64,000 nt of DNA from G016756615 sp050958605. Its GTDB lineage: Bacteria > Pseudomonadota > Alphaproteobacteria > Rhizobiales > Rhizobiaceae. The first letter of the stretch is position 1; each line of letters opens with the position of its first letter. The notes below the pieces were generated by a model that had not been told where the DNA came from, ran no database searches, and saw nothing but the letters and a program-made list of their open reading frames with translations. Location: the NCBI RefSeq assembly GCF_050958605.1, contig NZ_JBJHDO010000015.1, positions 1 to 64,000 of the forward strand, read 5' to 3'. Of the stretch, positions 35,444 to 42,913 are shown in pieces. The translations under genes were made by a program, and so were the position numbers.

Positions 35444-36142
35444 ATGACCCAGCAGCAAACGCTCCGCCCGGCAGCGGAACTCGCCGCGCTGAACCGCGCC
35501 CGCTTTCCCAATGAGAGCGCGGAATACCGGAAGGCACGCAACGCTCTGCTGAGGGAGGAGATCGAGCTTCGCCGCCATCTCGAGCGCGTGGCCCAAATGC
35601 GCCGGCAACTTCCGCCCGGCGGCGCGGTGACGAAGGACTATCGTTTCGAGGGTGAGAACGGCCCCGTCGACTTCGCCGACCTCTTCGGCGACAAGCAGAC
35701 GCTGGTGATCTACAGCTACATGTACGGCCCGCTGCGGCAGCGCCCCTGCCCCATGTGCACCTCGCAGATGAGTGCCTGGGAGGGCGAGGTCCCCGACATC
35801 GAGCAGCGCGTCGCCTTCGCCATGGTTGCGCGCTCGCCCATCGAGCGGCTGGTCGCCTTCAAGAAGGAGCGTGGCTGGCGGAACCTGAAGCTCTATTCCG
35901 ACACGAACGGCGACTACACACGCGATTATGTGAGCGCGGAGGATGCCGACATTCCGGGCTTCAACGTCTTCACCCGTCGCGACGGCACGATCCGCCATTT
36001 CTGGGCGGGCGAGATGAGCTTCGACATGGCCGATCCCGGCCAGGACCCGCGCGACGCGCCGGACCACATGCCGCTCTGGCTTATCCTCGACACGACGCCG
36101 GAAGGAAGAGGGACGGACTGGTACCCGAAGCTGGAATATTGA
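35444..36142 (+). CDS. DUF899-family thioredoxin-like protein
   Basis: A 232-residue cytoplasmic protein of the DUF899 family, a thioredoxin-fold group. A coiled N-terminal region (RKARNALLREEIELRRHLERV) precedes the fold starting at YRFEGENGPVDFADLF. The C-P-M-C motif in RPCPMCTSQMSAWEG marks the redox-like site, and the end MPLWLILDTTPEGRGTDWYP is a family signature. A strong AAAGGGAGAG site supports the start. No function has been firmly established for the family, and neighbours give no hint. Confidence 0.85.
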   Translation: MTQQQTLRPAAELAALNRARFPNESAEYRKARNALLREEIELRRHLERVAQMRRQLPPGGAVTKDYRFEGENGPVDFADLFGDKQTLVIYSYMYGPLRQRPCPMCTSQMSAWEGEVPDIEQRVAFAMVARSPIERLVAFKKERGWRNLKLYSDTNGDYTRDYVSAEDADIPGFNVFTRRDGTIRHFWAGEMSFDMADPGQDPRDAPDHMPLWLILDTTPEGRGTDWYPKLEY

Positions 36143-36187
36143 AGACGGCCGTACAAGGCGCTCGGCGGTCTCGGCTCATGGCCGTTT

Positions 36188-36360
36188 AGCCCCTCATCTG
36201 CCTGGCGGCATCTTCTCCCCGTATTACGGGGAGAAGGACGCTGTCGTCTCCACTTTCGCCAACCGTCGGCGTTTGCGACTGGCGAAACCCAAGCGGCCGG
36301 TGTTTCTCTCCCCGCAATTTTGCGGGGAGAGATTCCAGCAGGACAGTGAGGGGCCGGCGC
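36188..36360. repeat. RIME-like intergenic palindromic repeat, copy B (complete)
   Basis: This copy has an opening CCCCTCATCTGCCTGGCGGC, a 10-bp stem CTTCTCCCCG/CGGGGAGAAG (36212-36221 with 36227-36236), an inner TTTCGCCA/TGGCGAAA pair, a 12-bp stem TCTCTCCCCGCA/TGCGGGGAGAGA (36305-36316 with 36321-36332) and a closing GGACAGTGAGGGGCCG. The right two thirds match 1-165. It lies between convergent gene ends, where transcribed stems may act as terminators. Confidence 0.75.
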
Positions 36361-36366
36361 CGGGGA

Positions 36367-36759
36367 TCAATCACCGGAACTGCCGGTATCGTGCCGATCC
36401 CCCGAATGTTGCGGCACCGGCAAAGGATGAAGCCAGGTCTCGCGCCTGACGATCCAGATTTCGTATTCCGGCTTCAGATCGTTCGGCGCGTCGTCCAGCG
36501 AACCGACCCGGATCTCGGTCTCCTTCTCGCCGGGATTGAACAGCCGCGATCCGCAGGACGGACAGAAACCCCGCCCATGAAACAGTTTGAGCTCGCCGCT
36601 GCTGGAGAAGGCCTCGGTCAGCCATACCGCGAATGTGACAAAAGACGAGCCGCTCTCCTTGCGGCAGTCGGCACAATGGCAGAGACCCACCCGCGCGGGT
36701 TCACCGCGAACCGCGTAGCGCACCTTGCCGCACAGGCATCCGCCGGTTCTCGTGACCAT
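36367..36759 (-). CDS. GFA-family zinc-binding protein (CENP-V/GFA)
   Basis: A 130-residue protein of the glutathione-dependent formaldehyde-activating enzyme/CENP-V family. Zinc ligands are C8 and C10 (GGCLCGKVRY), C27, H28 and C32 (LCHCADCRK) and a pair in FCPSCGSRLFNPG. The family binds two zincs in a beta-fold. True Gfa activity is established for few members; most are of unknown role. It is transcribed towards the RIME element and has no operon partner. Confidence 0.87.
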   Translation of the reverse strand: MVTRTGGCLCGKVRYAVRGEPARVGLCHCADCRKESGSSFVTFAVWLTEAFSSSGELKLFHGRGFCPSCGSRLFNPGEKETEIRVGSLDDAPNDLKPEYEIWIVRRETWLHPLPVPQHSGDRHDTGSSGD

Positions 36760-37290
36760 TCAACACTCCCCGCAACGACAGACTTCAACCTGATTTAGGG
36801 CGTCGACCGGTTCGCACGAGGCCATTCGGATCGGCCACGGAGATGTAGTAAGATCCCGACGACAGCAGAATTCACCCGCGACTTCCCCGCCAGCGTTCAT
36901 TGTTCATTGCCAGACTGTTCACAGAAGGCGAACATTACGAGAGGCTGCCCTTCTACTATGATGTTGTCCATCCATGTCAGGGGTAAAGGGCAAAAGACGT
37001 GGATCTGATATGGCCCGGAGGAAAGAGGCGGGGCTCCGGGCCAGTTCCCCCAGCGTCGTTTGGCCATCGCAAGCGAAGTCCCGTTCGCCGTGCCGGCGCT
37101 CCCCAGGACGAGGGTCAGGACTCCATTCAATCCGGCAACTCGGATATTTCGAAGCATCCATTATGATGAAGAAACGATCCCCGTACAAATATTGCTGATC
37201 ATTTTTCGGCATACTTCGACAATCAACCGAATTGATCGGCAAATCGTTTGCAAACAATCTGTCGGCATCCAGTTCCTAGAGGATTTCGCG
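36760..37290. other. Gene-poor 531-bp region
   Basis: No convincing gene was found on either strand; the short open frames lack family sequence and good ribosome sites. The stretch 37160-37260 is AT-richer (for example TATTGCTGATCATTTTTCGG near 37188) and is the likely promoter region of the protease gene. The first half precedes the GFA gene start and may hold its promoter. Confidence 0.4.
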
Positions 37291-38487
37291 ATGCCGACGG
37301 GTAGCCAGAAGTTTGCCATTCTTCTCTGCAAATTCAGCGATACTGACGACACCGAGCCGGAGCCCGTCAATTTCTTCGAAGACCTGTTCATCAACCGGGG
37401 AACCGGCGGCCTCAACGACTACTGGACCGATGCCTCGCTGGGCGCGATCAACCTGGACGGCTCCAAGGTGTTCGGCTGGCATACGCTCGAGCAGACGCGG
37501 GACGACTATGTGAAAGCAAGGCCGGACCGGTGGAGTAAGATCAAGGGCGCGATCGACGCGTTCGACCTCCAGTTGACGGACTATGCCGGCTTCGTCGCTC
37601 TCTTCAATGTCGGCGTGGGCGATAGCAGCGCGGCGGGAAAAGGGGTCCTCGGGGGGCCGCCCGAATACAATGTGACCTTTCTAGCGCATGAGACCGGTCA
37701 CGTGATCGGGCTCGATCACTCTTACGACCAGTCGACCCGCAAGACCGACACCTGGTCGGCGCCCGGCGAGTACTGGGACCAGTACGACATCATGAGCGCG
37801 ATGAACGTCTTTTCCCACACGCATACGAGGTTCGGGCGGAGAGGACCGCTGCTCTGCGCTCCGAACCTGAACCGGATGGGCTGGCTTCCGCGCGACAGGG
37901 TCTGGACGAGACCCTACGGCGGCAGCTTCTCGGAGTGCCTCGAACTCGTTCCCCTGGGGCATCCGGAAATCCCCGGCTATCTCGCCGCCGAGATTGGCTC
38001 CTACACAATCGAAATGCGTGTCCCCGACCGCTGGGACGCAGGCCTGTCGCGACCCTGCATCCTCATTCATCGCATGTCCGGCGAGAACGCCATGGTGCTG
38101 GCGTCGGACAAGGAGAATTGGGTCAACGAGTGGGTGGCCGGCCAGACCTTCGGGCCGAACCAGGTCGAGATGACGATCGCCGGAGGAACCCGTATCCAGA
38201 TCTCCGATATCGACCGCGCCAGCATGAAAGCGCGGGTCTGCGTGACCCACCAGGTCGGCCGCGACGACAAGGAGGGCGTCCTGATCCTCGGCTCCGTCGT
38301 CGTCGGCGACGGATGGGTGCTGCTCAAGGACGTGCTCTATCGCATTCCGCCAAAAGGCGACCCGTTGCGGGACATGTTGGGTTCCCTTGCCCATGCCGGC
38401 CTCCAGAGGCGCGACATCGGAATGCCCCAGCTCAGCGCTTCCGATATCGAGGTCATCGCGAAACTGAAGGCTGTCACCAGGGAATAG
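37291..38487 (+). CDS. Metzincin-like zinc metalloprotease (M6-type), no signal peptide
   Basis: A 398-residue protein. The zinc motif FLAHETGHVIGLDHSYD (HExGHxxGxxH, about residue 130) followed by a Met-turn-like YDIMSAMN 35 residues later places it among metzincins. The N-terminal KFAILLCKFSDT and TGGLNDYWTDASLGAINLDG recall M6 (immune inhibitor A-like) peptidases, which start the same way with a substrate of secreted proteins. No signal peptide is visible, so localisation is unclear. The ATG at 37291 follows AGAGGA; the longer upstream frame has no family content. The C-terminal 200 residues are beta-rich and unassigned. Confidence 0.8.
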   Translation: MPTGSQKFAILLCKFSDTDDTEPEPVNFFEDLFINRGTGGLNDYWTDASLGAINLDGSKVFGWHTLEQTRDDYVKARPDRWSKIKGAIDAFDLQLTDYAGFVALFNVGVGDSSAAGKGVLGGPPEYNVTFLAHETGHVIGLDHSYDQSTRKTDTWSAPGEYWDQYDIMSAMNVFSHTHTRFGRRGPLLCAPNLNRMGWLPRDRVWTRPYGGSFSECLELVPLGHPEIPGYLAAEIGSYTIEMRVPDRWDAGLSRPCILIHRMSGENAMVLASDKENWVNEWVAGQTFGPNQVEMTIAGGTRIQISDIDRASMKARVCVTHQVGRDDKEGVLILGSVVVGDGWVLLKDVLYRIPPKGDPLRDMLGSLAHAGLQRRDIGMPQLSASDIEVIAKLKAVTRE

Positions 38488-38531
38488 GCTAAAATCGCCG
38501 CACACTTTTAGGCGACATGCCATAAGGTCCA

Positions 38532-38957
38532 TCACCTTGTCCTTTGGCACCTGTGAAAAGCCTGAGACGCGGGCGCGATCCAGGCGAACCCCATCAGCTT
38601 CAGACGGATCGCATTTTCGCCTTGGCGGCTCAGCTCGACCTGGCCCTTGGTCTCGGGGCTTCCGCCCTTGAAGCAGACCGCGTCGAACGTCATCGACCCA
38701 TGGCGACCTTTCCGTGGATCGGTCAATTTCTCGCATCCGATCTCGTAGAAGCCGAGACGGGTCTCCTCGACGGTCAGCAGGTCGGCTTCGCCATTCTCTT
38801 GCTCGCAGCGCGCTGGGTGAGACGACCAATCGCCCCGGAATTCTTCAGGCACCTGTGCGAAGGCCGGCCCACCCCAGAGTTGGAGAAGGCTGGCCATTGC
38901 CACGACGGCCACGCGAGAGCGACGAGCGACGCCTGCCCGTCCAGCTGCTGGAGACAT
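38532..38957 (-). CDS. Small secreted protein of unknown function
   Basis: A 141-residue protein with a Sec signal peptide: a positive start (RRSRVAVVAMASLLQLW) and cleavage near AFA-QV. The mature part (about 105 residues) begins PEEFRGDWSSHPARCE, has four cysteines, and suggests a small periplasmic beta-domain related to lipocalin-like or DUF-type secreted proteins. The start is chosen at 38957 since GGAGG lies 6 nt upstream; the open frame to 39095 lacks a site. Expression is convergent with the protease gene. I do not recognise the family. Confidence 0.65.
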   Translation of the reverse strand: MSPAAGRAGVARRSRVAVVAMASLLQLWGGPAFAQVPEEFRGDWSSHPARCEQENGEADLLTVEETRLGFYEIGCEKLTDPRKGRHGSMTFDAVCFKGGSPETKGQVELSRQGENAIRLKLMGFAWIAPASQAFHRCQRTR

Positions 38958-39070
38958 GTCGCTGTCCTCCTGTTTCACGCCAACCCTACAACGCATGTCT
39001 TTTTCCCGAAACCGCCGCACACTTTCGGGAGACCCGCTTTTGTCATTCCGTTTGGCGGGAAGGATGCTTG

Positions 39071-39967
39071 ATGTCGCCGATGTTTCATTCCACATCGGTC
39101 ATCATGAGGGATGTCATTCGGAATCAGCGCCGGGTGTTCGGGTGGGCCTTGCCCGCCTCCCTTGTCCTGCATTTGGTCATCGTCGCGCTTCTGATATTCG
39201 GGTTGCCGGTCTCGCTGCCGCACCCCCAGAAGGAGCAAGCGGTGACCGTGGATCTGGTGCCGCCGCCCGAACGATCCGAGAACGCCGAAAACGAGCACCC
39301 GCCTGCCGCAGAAGAGCCCGAGCCCGAACGATCGCAGGACGCGGATCGTGACATGCCCTCCGCGGGCGATCAGTCCGCGCGGCAGGAGCCCTCGCCTGCG
39401 ATCAGGCCCGTCTTCCAATTCGGTGAAGAGGATGCCGGCCCTCGAGAGTCTCCCGACGGCAGCAGCTCAGAGGACGGTTCGCCGGCGGCGCCGCGCGATC
39501 CGGATGAACGGGAGACGGCGGAACAACCGACCCAAGCCGAGGGCGAGGCGACGGATCAGGCTCCGCCGCAGGAGCCGCCCGCCGCCGACGCTCAGCCTCC
39601 CCTGGAGCTTCGGGAAGCCAAGACGTTGTTCTCGCAAGCGTCCACCGGTCGTCCGGCGGCGACAACGGCGATGGCTGGCGTGCCGCGCCCTGTACGGGCC
39701 GGCCGACTCTGCCTCACCGAATTGCGCGCGCAGTTGCTCAACGGCTCACCTCCTTTTTTTCCGGACCTCCTGCCTTCCGAGTGGAAGAACGACGGCACGA
39801 CCGTCGACATCCCCGCCACAGCCTTCCGCGCGAGCGGCCAGTGGTACAATCTGGGCTATCGTTGCAGCGTCGACGAGGACGCGACGAAAGTCGTGTCCTT
39901 TGCCTTCCGAGTGGGAGAAGCGATCCCGCGCAGTGAATGGAAGCGCCGCGGACTGCCCTCGCAATAG
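39071..39967 (+). CDS. TonB-like membrane-anchored protein with C-terminal DUF930
   Basis: A 298-residue protein. A single N-terminal membrane segment (LPASLVLHLVIVALLIFGLP, about 25-45) is followed by a long Pro/Glu-rich, disordered stretch (about 55-180), the layout of TonB/TolA-type proteins. The C-terminal domain (about 210-290) with LCLTELRAQL, FFPDLLPSEW, FRASGQWYNLGYRCSVDEDATKVVSFAFRVG matches DUF930, a family common in Rhizobiales and of unknown function. It probably spans the periplasm. GGGAAGG precedes the ATG. No ExbB/ExbD genes are near, so TonB function is doubtful. Confidence 0.75.
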   Translation: MSPMFHSTSVIMRDVIRNQRRVFGWALPASLVLHLVIVALLIFGLPVSLPHPQKEQAVTVDLVPPPERSENAENEHPPAAEEPEPERSQDADRDMPSAGDQSARQEPSPAIRPVFQFGEEDAGPRESPDGSSSEDGSPAAPRDPDERETAEQPTQAEGEATDQAPPQEPPAADAQPPLELREAKTLFSQASTGRPAATTAMAGVPRPVRAGRLCLTELRAQLLNGSPPFFPDLLPSEWKNDGTTVDIPATAFRASGQWYNLGYRCSVDEDATKVVSFAFRVGEAIPRSEWKRRGLPSQ

Positions 39968-40045
39968 GCTGAGCATGGGGTTCTGCATCGCGGGAGCCGG
40001 GGACTGGGGCGTCCGGCCGGATATCGGCAACCCTCCGGAAATGCG

Positions 40046-41869
40046 TCAACAGTCCGCCAGGTGGGTCGGGAGGACGACGGTCAACAATGCATCTCCGCCC
40101 ATGATCGTGAAGCTGATGCTGCCGCCTAGTGCCTCGGCCCGCCGTTTCATGTTGCCGACACCGTGACCTTTGCCCATCGCGGGCTGGTCTCTGGCGCCAT
40201 TCCGGATCGACAGTACCGCTTGACCGGCGCCTGCCCCGGAGCCTTCGACGGCGATTCGACGGGATGCGCCGTGTTTGAGCGCATTGGTGATACCCTCCTG
40301 CAAGATGCGCAGGATCGACAGGGCATTGCCCGGCGTAACGCCGCTGACTGGCGGAAGGTTTTCCATGGACCAGTCGAGCTCGAAACCGAGCCGGCGAAGC
40401 TGCGGCTCGAGTCTTTCTCGCAGGCCCGCGAGCGCCGGAAGAAGATCGCCATCGTCGAGATCGAGGGAATTGACGACGAGGCGGAGGTCGTCGAGCGCGG
40501 CGCGGGCGGCCCGCTCAATGGCTTGGGGGTTGCCGGTATCGGATTCCGAAAGCGCTATGATCGACACCAGATGGCCGCTCAGCCCATCATGGAGGTCGCG
40601 CATCAGACGCTCGCGTTCGTCCTCGCGGGCGGCCTGAGCGGTGTGCGCCCGCTCTTTTGCATGAAGAGCCGACAATTCCGCCTCCCGCGCCGCCAGTTTG
40701 TGCCGGAGCGTTTCGTTGCCGCGGTCCAATTCTCCCAGGCTGTGCGCCAGCCGCCGCATCAGCAGAACCAGCACGGCGGCGGTGATCAGAGGTCGCGTCT
40801 TGGAGCCAAGAAGCAGGGCGCCGTCGACCGCGCCAACGATGATCCCGACGTCTCTCAGACCGTACCAGCCGACCAACAGAAACGGTGCGGCCAGCAATGC
40901 CTGGTCCCATTCCCGCGTGCGCAGTGAGTTGCGGGCGAGCATAACCCCTCCAGCCAAGTTTCCGCCTATTGCGACGAAGGCACCGATCGTCGCTAGGGTA
41001 AGCGGGGCCAGAACGCCAAGCGCGAAGCCGGCGATCAGGGCCGCCGGTAACGCGATGATACTTGTTTTGAGCCACATGGGCCTCGCCATTCCCACGATCG
41101 ACATGGCGAGGCCGAGCACCATGGGGCCAAAGCTGGAGAGCGCGAAAACGATGTAGGGCTGGCCTCCGGCCGGAACGAAGGTTGGGAGCGACGATCCCGC
41201 CAGCGTGTAGGCAAGGCTGGCTCCGCTGACGAGAAACAGCCAGGCGAAAATCGGGTCATGCCGCCGTGCAAGCCACACGGTTGCGATCCCGAGCACCATG
41301 AGGACCTGAAGGCCGATCATGGTGGCGCGGCTGGGGCCGCTCGCCAGCGTCCAGAGCCAGCGAGCATCCTCGAACGCCGTCTCCTCGGCCAGATATAGCT
41401 GCGACAGATAACCTGGAATGCCACCGCTTTCGCGATAGAGAGTGACCTCCAACACGCCTGACTCGGCGCCCGTAAGCGGCAACCGGAGCATGTAGGTCGA
41501 ACCGACGGCCGGTTCGCTCCAAGGTTGACTCTCACCGCCATAGAGGCGACGGCCATCGAACCGGACGGTGATGGCATGCTGAGCGGCAGGAATCAGGAGG
41601 TATAAAGGTTTTGCCGATGGCAGGTCGACGTTGATGCGATAGGTGCCGCGGGCCGGACCGAAGCCCACGGTATCCGGCCATCTGTGCGGCAAGGTCACGG
41701 GCTGTTCGCTCCTTCCGTCGAGACTGAAGGTTGCGTGAACCAGGGCCGGCGTATCGACCGGTGCCGGCAGGCGAAACCATTGCGGTGCGGCGGCAAGCGC
41801 CAGCGTGAGAACAAGGATCGCGAGGAACGGGGCGAAGGTGAGAAGCGGGCGACCGCCTTGGTCGCTCAT
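40046..41869 (-). CDS. Sensor histidine kinase, HisKA_3 (NarL/DesK class) with 7TM-type sensor
   Basis: A 607-residue membrane kinase. After an N-terminal helix (about 12-30) an extracytoplasmic beta-domain (about 35-170) resembles the DISM sensor, then about seven helices (180-370), a coiled coil (380-415) and the dimerisation/phosphotransfer domain with His427 in RLMRDLHDGLSGHLV. The ATPase part contains ILQEGITNALKHG (N box) and GHGVGNMKRRAEALGG. The ATG overlaps the response-regulator stop by 4 nt. It is divergent from the polyene-type cluster and is its likely controller. The signal is unknown. Confidence 0.88.
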   Translation of the reverse strand: MSDQGGRPLLTFAPFLAILVLTLALAAAPQWFRLPAPVDTPALVHATFSLDGRSEQPVTLPHRWPDTVGFGPARGTYRINVDLPSAKPLYLLIPAAQHAITVRFDGRRLYGGESQPWSEPAVGSTYMLRLPLTGAESGVLEVTLYRESGGIPGYLSQLYLAEETAFEDARWLWTLASGPSRATMIGLQVLMVLGIATVWLARRHDPIFAWLFLVSGASLAYTLAGSSLPTFVPAGGQPYIVFALSSFGPMVLGLAMSIVGMARPMWLKTSIIALPAALIAGFALGVLAPLTLATIGAFVAIGGNLAGGVMLARNSLRTREWDQALLAAPFLLVGWYGLRDVGIIVGAVDGALLLGSKTRPLITAAVLVLLMRRLAHSLGELDRGNETLRHKLAAREAELSALHAKERAHTAQAAREDERERLMRDLHDGLSGHLVSIIALSESDTGNPQAIERAARAALDDLRLVVNSLDLDDGDLLPALAGLRERLEPQLRRLGFELDWSMENLPPVSGVTPGNALSILRILQEGITNALKHGASRRIAVEGSGAGAGQAVLSIRNGARDQPAMGKGHGVGNMKRRAEALGGSISFTIMGGDALLTVVLPTHLADC

Positions 41870-42552
41870 AGCCTGATCAGTCCGAGCCTCGTGGCCTCGA
41901 ACACAGCCTCCGAGCGGTTCGACGCTTCAAGCTTGCGGTAGATGTTGCGGATATGGACCGGTACTGTCTGCCGCGAAATTCCAAGCCGCTCCGCCAGTTC
42001 CGCATTGGTGAAGCCCTTGGCGATACCCCACAAAATGTCCATCTCGCGGGCAGTGAGAATGCTCTTGCCGGACCGTGCCAGCTGACCGTTCGGCGTCTGC
42101 AGGCCAAGGCGGCGCACCAGCACGCGCGCGATCCGCGACGAGATCGGCGACTGTCCGCGCATCAGATCGGTGATCGCCTGGATGAGGTCGATCGAATCGG
42201 CGTCCTTGAGCAGGTAGCCGGTGGCCCCGGCCTCGATCGCCTGGAGCACGGTGGTCTCGTCGGCGAGCACGGAGATCACCATAGCCTCGGCGTCCGGCTG
42301 TTTCGCGCGGAGGGCGCGGATGCCCTCGATGCCATTGCCGTCGGGCAATTTGAGGTCCGTGATCAGCAGGTCGATAGGATGAGCCTCGATGGCGGCGATG
42401 CTTTCGGATAGGCTCGCGCACTCGGCAACCAGGTTGCTGCCGGCCCAGCCGCGCAGCAGCGAGGACAGGCGGTTGCGAACGGGCTCGTCATCCTCGGTGA
42501 GGACGATCCGGTAGGTCCGCTCGACTGAATGGCCGTTTCCAGTCACGTCCAC
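41866..42552 (-). CDS. NarL/FixJ-family response regulator
   Basis: A 228-residue regulator. The receiver domain begins YRIVLTEDDEPV, with phospho-acceptor Asp66 in LLITDLKLPDG and the switch Lys in GYLLKDADS. The LuxR-type helix-turn-helix (about 165-225) shows ILTAREMDILWGIAKGFTNAELAERLGISRQTV. I start at GTG 42552, behind GAGGAGG, giving the normal family length; the open frame to 42693 adds unrelated residues. It is transcribed with the kinase. Three 18-bp dyads near the adjacent operon are plausible binding sites. Confidence 0.88.
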   Translation of the reverse strand: MDVTGNGHSVERTYRIVLTEDDEPVRNRLSSLLRGWAGSNLVAECASLSESIAAIEAHPIDLLITDLKLPDGNGIEGIRALRAKQPDAEAMVISVLADETTVLQAIEAGATGYLLKDADSIDLIQAITDLMRGQSPISSRIARVLVRRLGLQTPNGQLARSGKSILTAREMDILWGIAKGFTNAELAERLGISRQTVPVHIRNIYRKLEASNRSEAVFEATRLGLIRL

Positions 42553-42622
42553 CGTATTTCCCGCCTCCTCTGCTCGCACACCGCGCCGAGCCTGCCAGTA
42601 CGACGCCGTGTCGCCGCGATGA

Positions 42623-42640
42623 ATACCCTTTTGTTGGTAT
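42623..42640. promoter_or_regulatory. 18-bp dyad, site 1
   Basis: ATACCC-TTTTGT-TGGTAT: 6-bp arms with one mismatch around a 6-bp AT-rich spacer. The same layout occurs at 42700 and 46120. The size and symmetry fit a dimer of a NarL-type response regulator. Confidence 0.6.
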
Positions 42641-42699
42641 CGCGCAGCCGATCGCGTGCGCCAGGCAAATGCATTCAGCCGCTGGCCCACCATTCAAGC

Positions 42700-42717
42700 A
42701 TACCCATTTCAGGGTAT
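42700..42717. promoter_or_regulatory. 18-bp dyad, site 2
   Basis: ATACCC-ATTTCA-GGGTAT: perfect 6-bp arms around a 6-bp spacer. It is the most symmetric of three copies and lies 213 bp upstream of the first biosynthetic gene. Confidence 0.65.
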
Positions 42718-42913
42718 CCACAACGTCGCGCCTGCTGACCTATTCCTTCCACACTCGAAACGGGGATTGGGGCGACGGGAATGGCTGCACCAAAGCGCGG
42801 GCGCGATTCCGCCCTGCCGCCCGAGCCACGCGCACTCGATGCTCGAACGCTGCCGCTGATTGGATCGACGCTTCTCCGTTCATCGGCCGCCATGCAGTCA
42901 TCGGGAAAGCGCT

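Larger units (their letters stand above)
42553..42913. promoter_or_regulatory. Divergent promoter region of the two-component system and the polyene-type cluster
   Basis: This 361-bp gap without a gene contains two 18-bp dyads (listed separately), 77 bp apart centre to centre, about seven helical turns. Both regulator genes (leftward) and the biosynthetic operon (rightward) start from it. No obvious -35/-10 pair stands out, consistent with activator-dependent promoters. Confidence 0.6.

Noticed and set aside
36897..37257. Short open frames in the gap before the metzincin gene
   Set aside because: No ribosome site, no hydrophobic or motif pattern, and overlapping alternatives in several frames.
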